DNA of 64,000 bases, from assembly GCA_014874475.1 (NCBI GenBank), contig JADBJJ010000026.1:186001-250000 (forward strand), written 5' to 3'. Position 1 is the first letter of the stretch; every line of letters starts with the position of its first letter. Made by a program: the position numbers and the translations under genes. The notes under the pieces are model-generated. The model had not been told where the DNA came from. It worked only from the letters and a program-made list of their open reading frames with translations, and searched no databases. This DNA comes from Chloroflexota bacterium (GTDB lineage Bacteria; Chloroflexota; Anaerolineae; B4-G1; DUEL01). Positions 58,282 through 64,000 of this stretch are shown in pieces.

Positions 58282-59817
58282 TTATGGCGTCACCTGGACG
58301 GTGATGCGCAGGGGGAGCAGGGGCATCTGCGGCAGCCACTGGGGCCAGACCTGTATCTGGGGCGGCTGGGCCAGCGGCCACTGGGCGGCGAGCAGGTCGG
58401 CGGCCTGAGCGATGCTCTTCCCGCGCACCGTCTGCCGGACGACCTCAGGGTCCACCTCTGCCGCCGCGTAGCCCACCGCCAGGACGGCGAACTGAATGAC
58501 GCCGTTCTCGGGGCCTGCCATCGGCTCCAGGATCTGAAAGTCGGCATCTATCAGTCCGTGCTCAGGCGGCAGACGGCGCACCAGGGCGGCGTAGCCTACG
58601 GCCTCGGCGTTATCCCGATCCACCGCCATCCCGGTGATCAGCAGTCTCATGTAGACCTGCAATGTATCCGCCTGCTCGTAGAGAAACCGGTCGTAGGAGA
58701 CTTCGCTGGCCTGGATCTCCAGCGATTGCCGGAAGAGTACCTCAGTCGGTTCCAGGTATGTCTGCAGGCCCTGGTAGGCTTCCTCCAGCAACCGGGCCGT
58801 CAACTGCTCCCGGGCCCGGTCCATATCTTCCTGAGAGACGGCGCGGACTTCCTTGAGGCCGCCGCCCCGCGTCGGTTCGGGGTTGATGACCCGCAGGGCC
58901 AGGGCACTAACGCCTTCCATCTGATTGATGAGTCCGGCGCCCACATTGCCCGCCGGCCCTTCCTCCAGGGCCTCTATAGGGGCTGGGGCCTGGCCGAAAG
59001 GCGGCACCGTTACATCCTGGGTGGTGGCGAAGCGGACCGGGAAGGCGCCGGCGGACGTGCGGACAATGGTGCGGGCGGGGACGGTAATCTCCTGGCCCAG
59101 CATATTAGTGAAGAGGACAGTTCCGGTGGCTCGGCCGGACTCGTAGGCGGCGGTACCGGTGGTCTCCACTGCCAGGCTGCCTGCAAAGTAATCTCCCACC
59201 CGACGGGCGGGAATCTGCCCGCTGGCGGCGTCCACCGCCTGCGTTTCCAGCCCGGCCCAGACGGAGACGGTCGCCCGGATGGTCTCCACGGTGGGGACCA
59301 GGGTGACGGTGGCCTGGGGGACGACGGCGTAGGCGAAGGCGATGATGACCAGTAGGGTGAAGATAAAGACGGTCAGCCGGGCACCCAGGCGGACGTTCTG
59401 GGCCCAGGGTGGGAGCGGGCGGGCCTGTGGCGGTCGGAGCGGGACTTCCTCTTCCCACCAGGCACGAGGCGGCGGCTCCATCGGCTTCTGCTCCGGACGA
59501 GGCCAGCGCGGGGCCGCTTCCGCCTCGGCAACGGACGCGAAGGCCGGCAGCCCGATCCAGCGGACGTAGGCCCGCCGGTCCGGGTCTTCGGATACGACGG
59601 CGACTTCGGCGCCCAGCCGCTCTGCCTCTCGGCGCACCCGTTCGCCATCCAGCGGATTGGAGAAGAGACGGGTCTCCCAGGGAAGGACGATGATGACCCG
59701 TCCGTCGGTATCTGCGGCATTTCGCTTTGCCCCGTGCCGGACTGCCAGCGTCTGGCGTAACTGGTGACGCAGGACGGTCAGGTCATCATCGGGGTGAAGG
59801 GAGATAATGTGTGGCAT
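58282..59817 (-). CDS. Membrane-anchored baseplate-J-like protein
   Basis: This 511-residue protein has an N-terminal alpha/beta domain of 130 residues (RVIIVLPWETRLFSN), a Pro-rich link, and one membrane helix at about 147-170 (LTVFIFTLLVIIAFAYAV). The outer domain carries the pattern TGTVLFTNMLGQEITVPART, then GPAGNVGAGLINQMEG, typical of the baseplate J / gp47 fold of contractile injection systems. No other tail genes are near, and similar single proteins occur beside alaS/ruvX in Chloroflexota, so a cell-envelope role is more likely than a phage origin. Confidence 0.7.
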   Translation of the reverse strand: MPHIISLHPDDDLTVLRHQLRQTLAVRHGAKRNAADTDGRVIIVLPWETRLFSNPLDGERVRREAERLGAEVAVVSEDPDRRAYVRWIGLPAFASVAEAEAAPRWPRPEQKPMEPPPRAWWEEEVPLRPPQARPLPPWAQNVRLGARLTVFIFTLLVIIAFAYAVVPQATVTLVPTVETIRATVSVWAGLETQAVDAASGQIPARRVGDYFAGSLAVETTGTAAYESGRATGTVLFTNMLGQEITVPARTIVRTSAGAFPVRFATTQDVTVPPFGQAPAPIEALEEGPAGNVGAGLINQMEGVSALALRVINPEPTRGGGLKEVRAVSQEDMDRAREQLTARLLEEAYQGLQTYLEPTEVLFRQSLEIQASEVSYDRFLYEQADTLQVYMRLLITGMAVDRDNAEAVGYAALVRRLPPEHGLIDADFQILEPMAGPENGVIQFAVLAVGYAAAEVDPEVVRQTVRGKSIAQAADLLAAQWPLAQPPQIQVWPQWLPQMPLLPLRITVQVTP

Positions 59818-59963
59818 AATTTAAAAAAACCGCAAAGGACACAAAATTTCAACACCATGTTGCAACAGCGGGAGAAGCCTCTCCGGTCATCTCGCCATCG
59901 CGCAGGATTTGGGATAACTCTTTGACGGCCACTCTGTGCGCTTGCTGCCCTCTGCGGGGGGAG
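59818..59963. other. Short spacer downstream of alaS
   Basis: No gene. AAAAAAACCGCAAAGGACACAAAATTTC at the left end (59822-59849, in two parts) belongs to the same dispersed word family as 57733-57786; the rest shows nothing. Confidence 0.5.
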
Positions 59964-62726
59964 TTATGCCCGGCCCAGTGTCTCCTGCAGGAGTTGCGGG
60001 GCCCGTCGGAGTGCCTCGTCCAGCCGGCGGGCGTCTTTGCCGCCTGCCTGGGCCAGTGTAGGCCGTCCACCGCCGCCGCCACCCACGACCTGAGCGATCC
60101 CGCGCACCAGTTTCACAGCGTCCACCCCCTGACGGGTCAGGTCTTGAGTGACTGCTACCACGAAGGCCGGGCGTCCTTCCAGCACTGTGCCCAGCACCAC
60201 CACGCCGGAGCGAATCCGCTCCCGATACCAGTCCGTCATCTCCCGCAGGGTCTCCATATCCGGAACATTCACCCGCGCCACCAGCATGGGCACTCCGGCT
60301 ATCTCCTGGACCTGGTCCAGCAGGTTCTCCAGTTGATGGCGGGCCAGTTGCCGCTGGAGACGGGCGATCTCTTTGCGGGCCGTCTGGAGTTCGTCTTGCA
60401 ACTCCAGGACTTTGCGGCTCACTTCCTCTGGCGAGCAAAGGAGATGGGCCGAAATGGATTCCAAGGAGCGCAGGCGTTTCTGAACCCAATCCACCGCGCC
60501 GCGCCCGGTGACGGCCTCAATCCGACGCAAGCCCGCGCCGATGCCCTGTTCGGAGATGATGTAAAAGAAGCCAATCTCGCCGGTCTCGTCCACGTGGGTG
60601 CCGCCACACAGTTCATGGCTGAAAGGCTCATCGGGCCAGCCGATGCGCAGCACTCGCACCACGTCGCCATACTTTTCGCCGAAGAGGGCGATAACGCCTT
60701 CCGAGAGCGCCTCTCGGTACGGTTTGTACTCCCAGGTGACCGGGTAGTTGGCCAGGATGGCCTCGTTGACCCCACGCACGACCCGGTCTATTTCGTCCTG
60801 GGTGAGCATAGCGCCGTGGGTGAAGTCAAAGCGCAGCCGGTCCGGGGCGACCAGGGAGCCGGCCTGCTGGACGTGTTCACCCAGGACGTAGCGGAGTTCG
60901 TTATGAAGCAAGTGGGTGGCGGTGTGATTGCGGGCAATATCCATGCGCCGCTCGTAGTCCGCTAGCGCCCAGGCCCGGTCGCCGACGCGCGGGGTACCCA
61001 GGGTGACCTCGCCGATGTGGACAATGAGACCGGGAACGGGCCGCCGCATATCGTCCACCCGAATCTCCCAGATCGGCTCCTCTGCCTCCTCGCTGGCGAA
61101 GGCGGCGATGTGGCCCGTATCGGAGACCTGACCGCCGGACTCCACATAGAAGCAGGTCTCGGGGAGGACGACCTCCACCTTGTCGCCGATGGAGGCGGCC
61201 TGGATCGGCTTGCCATCCCGCAGGATGGCCGCCACGGTTGTCTCCAGTTCCGTCGCCTCGTAGGGGTTGTGCAGGACGCCCTCCGGACCCAGCAGGCCTT
61301 TCTTCTGCAAAATCTCCAGCAGGTCCCGGTATACCCGGAGACTCTCTTCGTCTATCTCCTCAAACATTTCCGCCGCCCGGGCCCGCGCTCGCTGTTCTTC
61401 CAGCGCGATATGGAATCCCGCTTCGTCCACCGTCAGACCGTGCTCCTCGGCGACGTCCCGGATGATCTCCATCGGGATGCCCATAGAGTCGTAGAGGCGG
61501 AAGGCGTCCCGGCCGGGGATGATCTTTTCCCCGCGCTCTTTCACGGCGGCGATCACCTCCTCCAGGCGGGCCAGTCCCGCATCCAGCGTCTTCAGGAAGC
61601 GCAACTCCTCCTGGCGGATGGTAGTGAGGATGAATTCCCGTCGCTTCTCCAGTTCAGGGAAGACGTGGCTCATCCGCTCAATGACGACTTTGGCCATTTC
61701 ATCCATAAAGGGACGGGTGAAGCCAATTTTGCGCCCGAAGCGAACGGCCCGGCGGAGAATCATGCGCAGGACGTAGTTGCGGCCCTCGTTGCCTGGCAGG
61801 ACGCCGTCGCCGATGAGGGAGGTAACGGCGCGGGCATGGTCAGCGATGACCCGGTAGCCGACGATGTGTTTCTCCCGCTCCTCGTCGGTATGGCCCAGAA
61901 GTTCCTGGACCCGGTCCATAATCGGGGTGAAGAGATCGGTCTTGTAGTTGGAGTCCACGTCCTGCAAAATGGCCACCAGTCGCTCCAGACCAGCGCCGGT
62001 GTCCACGTGTTTGGCCGGTAGGGGATCCAACGTACCGTCCTCTTTCCGGTTGTACTGGATGAAGACCAGGTTCCAGAGTTCAAGGTACCGTCCACAATCT
62101 TGGTTGACACCGCAGACGTGAGTCGGGTCGTCCTTTTGAGAGCAGAACTGAGGCCCCCGGTCATAGTGGATTTCGCTGCAGGGACCGCAGGGGCCGGTGT
62201 CGCCCATTTCCCAGAAGTTGTCCTTGCGGCCGAAGAAAAGGATGTGAGAGGGGTCAATATCGGTCTCGGAGCGCCAGTAGCCGGCGGCCTCATCGTCGCG
62301 GGGGAGTTCACCCTTTTCGTCTTCAAAGCAGGTAACCCAGAGCCGCTCTTTGGGCAGGCTCCAGACCTGGGTGAGGAGTTCCCACGCCCAGGCGATGGCC
62401 TCTTTTTTGTAGTAGTCGCCAAAGGACCAGTTGCCCAGCATCTCAAAGAAGGTATGGTGGTAGGTATCCCGCCCCACGTCCTCCAGGTCGGCGTGTTTGC
62501 CGGAGACGCGCAGGCACTTCTGGGTGTCGGCGGCCCGCTTGTACGGGCGAGTACCGATGCCCAGGAAAACGTCCTTGAACTGGTTCATCCCGGCATTGGT
62601 AAACAGAAGGGTGGGGTCGTCCACCGGCACCAGACTGGAACTGGGGACAATGGTATGGCCCCGAGCGGCGAAGAAATCCAGGAAACTCTGTCGGACTTCA
62701 TCGCTGGTCCACTTTTTCTTGCTCAT
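59964..62726 (-). CDS. alaS: Alanyl-tRNA synthetase
   Basis: This 920-residue class II synthetase has the catalytic domain start SDEVRQSFLDFFAARGHTIV, motif 2 region around TYHHTFFEMLGNWSFGDYY, and the editing-domain zinc motifs HTATHLLH and CGGTHVDETGEIG. The C-terminal Gly-rich C-Ala domain has GGGGGGRPTLAQAGG. It charges the two tRNA-Ala genes at 9558 and 9635 among others. It is the first gene of the minus-strand block that continues with the baseplate-J-like, ruvX and mltG genes. Confidence 0.96.
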   Translation of the reverse strand: MSKKKWTSDEVRQSFLDFFAARGHTIVPSSSLVPVDDPTLLFTNAGMNQFKDVFLGIGTRPYKRAADTQKCLRVSGKHADLEDVGRDTYHHTFFEMLGNWSFGDYYKKEAIAWAWELLTQVWSLPKERLWVTCFEDEKGELPRDDEAAGYWRSETDIDPSHILFFGRKDNFWEMGDTGPCGPCSEIHYDRGPQFCSQKDDPTHVCGVNQDCGRYLELWNLVFIQYNRKEDGTLDPLPAKHVDTGAGLERLVAILQDVDSNYKTDLFTPIMDRVQELLGHTDEEREKHIVGYRVIADHARAVTSLIGDGVLPGNEGRNYVLRMILRRAVRFGRKIGFTRPFMDEMAKVVIERMSHVFPELEKRREFILTTIRQEELRFLKTLDAGLARLEEVIAAVKERGEKIIPGRDAFRLYDSMGIPMEIIRDVAEEHGLTVDEAGFHIALEEQRARARAAEMFEEIDEESLRVYRDLLEILQKKGLLGPEGVLHNPYEATELETTVAAILRDGKPIQAASIGDKVEVVLPETCFYVESGGQVSDTGHIAAFASEEAEEPIWEIRVDDMRRPVPGLIVHIGEVTLGTPRVGDRAWALADYERRMDIARNHTATHLLHNELRYVLGEHVQQAGSLVAPDRLRFDFTHGAMLTQDEIDRVVRGVNEAILANYPVTWEYKPYREALSEGVIALFGEKYGDVVRVLRIGWPDEPFSHELCGGTHVDETGEIGFFYIISEQGIGAGLRRIEAVTGRGAVDWVQKRLRSLESISAHLLCSPEEVSRKVLELQDELQTARKEIARLQRQLARHQLENLLDQVQEIAGVPMLVARVNVPDMETLREMTDWYRERIRSGVVVLGTVLEGRPAFVVAVTQDLTRQGVDAVKLVRGIAQVVGGGGGGRPTLAQAGGKDARRLDEALRRAPQLLQETLGRA

Positions 62727-63069
62727 GGGCGCTCCTCGTCAACGCTTTGTGATGTGTATTGTAGTCTAAAGGAGAGAAACTGTCAACTTTCCGCTTCATC
62801 CGGTGTTTCAGATACTCCCTTACCGTCGGGCGACTCGCGGCGGCCAGCATGCCTTACAAAACCCCACGCGGCTCGGCGGGGCTGCTCTGTGAGGGACAAA
62901 GAGGCCTCCTGATCCCCAGGCCCTGGATGCCTTCTGAGAGGTAGGTCCGGATTCTCTGCTGGCAAAAGATCGGGTTTGTGCTACAATCCAGTGGGTACGG
63001 GGGATTTCGCGGCGCTCCCACCTGCCCCCAAATCCTCCGGGTTACCAATCCTCTACAGGGAGTGGGACG
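62727..63069. other. Divergent control region of alaS and dcd
   Basis: No gene. About 62848-62950 is the second copy of the diverged repeat seen at 10065-10165 (GGGACAAAGAGGCCTCCTG, CCCAGGCCCTGGATGCC). An extended -10 element TGCTACAAT near 62975-62983 probably starts dcd transcription. Confidence 0.5.
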
Positions 63070-63630
63070 ATGGGTCTGAAACCTGACCACTGGATTCGCC
63101 GGATGGCGCTGGAGCGCCGGATGATAGAGCCCTTCGTGGACCACCAGGTCCGGGATGGCACTATCTCCTATGGCCTCTCTTCTTACGGCTACGACATCCG
63201 CGTCGCCGACGAATTCAAAATTTTTACCCCTGGTCTGGGTGATCTGACCGTCGTGGACCCGAAGCAGTTTGACACCCGGGCGATGGTGGATTTCAGGGGC
63301 AAGGTGTGCGTCATCCCACCGAACTCCTTTGCGTTAGGACGGTCCGTGGAGTACTTTCGGATTCCGCGCAATGTCCTGTGTGTTTGTCTGGGGAAGTCCA
63401 CCTACGCGCGGTGCGGGATCATCGTCAACATCACGCCTTTTGAACCGGAGTGGGAGGGCTACGTCACGCTGGAAATCTCCAATACCACCCCGCTGCCGGC
63501 CAAAATTTACGCCGGGGAAGGGATTGCCCAGGTCCTCTTCTTTGAAGCCGATGAAGAGTGTCAAGTATCTTACGCCGATAAGAAGGGCAAGTACCAAGCC
63601 CAACAGGGCGTCGTCCTGCCTCGGCTGTAG
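63070..63630 (+). CDS. dcd: dCTP deaminase
   Basis: This 186-residue trimeric enzyme turns dCTP into dUTP for thymidylate synthesis. Catalytic residues line up with E. coli Dcd: Ser110 and Arg114 in GKSTYARCG, and Glu135 (Glu138 in E. coli) in [13 protein letters not shown]. The tail [14 protein letters not shown] closes the active site. Bifunctional dCTP deaminase/dUTPases share the fold, and motifs alone do not exclude that activity. The ATG at 63070 has a weak site (GGGAGTGGGACG). Confidence 0.94.
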   Translation: MGLKPDHWIRRMALERRMIEPFVDHQVRDGTISYGLSSYGYDIRVADEFKIFTPGLGDLTVVDPKQFDTRAMVDFRGKVCVIPPNSFALGRSVEYFRIPRNVLCVCLGKSTYARCGIIVNITPFEPEWEGYVTLEISNTTPLPAKIYAGEGIAQVLFFEADEECQVSYADKKGKYQAQQGVVLPRL

Positions 63631-63666
63631 GCTTCCGCCGTCGCGGCTCGGAAGGGCTCCGTCGGA

Positions 63667-63695
63667 TTGACAATCCAGCATCGTCATATTATAAC
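63667..63695 (+). promoter_or_regulatory. Promoter of the response regulator gene
   Basis: TTGACA (63667-63672) and TATAAC (63690-63695), 17 bases apart, about 110 bases before the ATG at 63806. Confidence 0.65.
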
Positions 63696-63805
63696 AGCAT
63701 TGAATCGGGGGGCGGTCGCTCTACCGCTGCTCCCAGTCCCTTCGGGTTAACCTTTAACAGATTTCTGGTTGCGGAGATGTACCGATCCCTACTGAAGATA
63801 ATCCG

Positions 63806-64000
63806 ATGAATACCCCCTTCCGCGTTCTGGTCATAGATGATGAGGTCGGCATCCGCGAGGGATGCCGACGGGTGCTGGTCCCACAGGGGTTTGACGTAGA
63901 TATGGCGGAGAACGGCCCCACGGGCCTGCGCAAACTCCGGGAAGCCCGCTACGATGTCCTTCTTCTGGATATTATGATGCCCGGGATGAGCGGCATAGAG
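63806..64000 (+). CDS. Response regulator receiver protein, cut by the window edge
   Basis: The first 65 residues of a receiver domain are visible: Asp11 and Asp12 in VLVIDDEVGI, and the phospho-acceptor Asp55 in VLLLDIMMPGMSG. The output domain lies outside the window. The codons for residues 13-22 contain a perfect 10-base inverted repeat (GTCGGCATCC/GGATGCCGAC), possibly by chance. Confidence 0.88.
   Translation, partial: MNTPFRVLVIDDEVGIREGCRRVLVPQGFDVDMAENGPTGLRKLREARYDVLLLDIMMPGMSGIE

Noticed and set aside
58282-59817. Part of a prophage or tailocin
   Set aside because: No other tail, capsid, integrase or lysis genes are present, and both flanks are housekeeping genes on the same strand.

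Overview
The window looks like chromosome from a thermophilic, high-GC member of the Chloroflexota (Anaerolineae/Thermoflexia-like). This is an inference from several features. There is an archaeal-type fructose-1,6-bisphosphate aldolase/phosphatase. The peptide-binding lipoprotein carries a threonine/valine-rich post-lipobox linker, and the deacetylase carries a Thr-Pro linker. A short thermophile-type adenosylhomocysteinase, a MoxR/DUF58 pair and an alaS - baseplate-J-like - ruvX - mltG block are also present. Promoters are mostly good sigma-70 matches (TTGACA/TATAAT), ribosome sites are GGAGG-type, and no rRNA, integrase, intact insertion sequence or CRISPR was seen.

Layout. 1-5.4 kb: the 3' end of an unidentified gene, a C69/secernin peptidase, an E1-like (MoeB/ThiF) enzyme, a two-helix membrane protein and a methyltransferase. 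5.4-9.7 kb: a 1287-residue protein joining FGGY kinase, 2-hydroxyacid dehydrogenase, SCP2-like and class II aldolase domains, preceded by a GntR remnant and two tRNA-Ala genes. 10-18.4 kb: an ECF sigma factor and an oligopeptide ABC operon (two ATPases, binding protein, two permeases), interrupted by a coiled-coil gene broken by an amber codon. 18.4-25.1 kb: MoxR ATPase, DUF58, DUF4870, a polysaccharide deacetylase and an ABC-2 exporter. 25.1-27.4 kb: a 6S-like RNA, then a DNA methyltransferase with a nuclease-like tail followed by a truncated MjaI-like restriction enzyme.

27.3-37.5 kb: M20 peptidase, psuG, DUF885 and a GT39-like glycosyltransferase, then a methylthioribose/adenosine salvage set (mtnA, PfkB kinase, ahcY) with a PLD-type protein inside it. 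37.8-43.3 kb: thpR, a ThiS/MoaD-like carrier, isoaspartyl peptidase, a TPR lipoprotein, kbl and a receiver-CpaE fusion. 43.4-51.8 kb: dnaN with a LysM protein and a small membrane protein downstream, a ResB-like membrane protein, tRNA-Thr, hypE, tyrS, a hydrolase, tRNA-Met and trmD. 51.8-64 kb: a lone molybdenum hydroxylase subunit, FBP aldolase/phosphatase, FAD oxidoreductase, mltG, ruvX, the baseplate-J-like protein, alaS, dcd and the start of a response regulator.

The most unusual items are the four-domain fusion and the decayed restriction-modification pair. Also unusual is a set of short word-like repeats that fill intergenic spacers and appear to reach into coding sequence, including a linker of the fusion protein. 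All function calls come from reading translated motifs by eye; no database search was possible.
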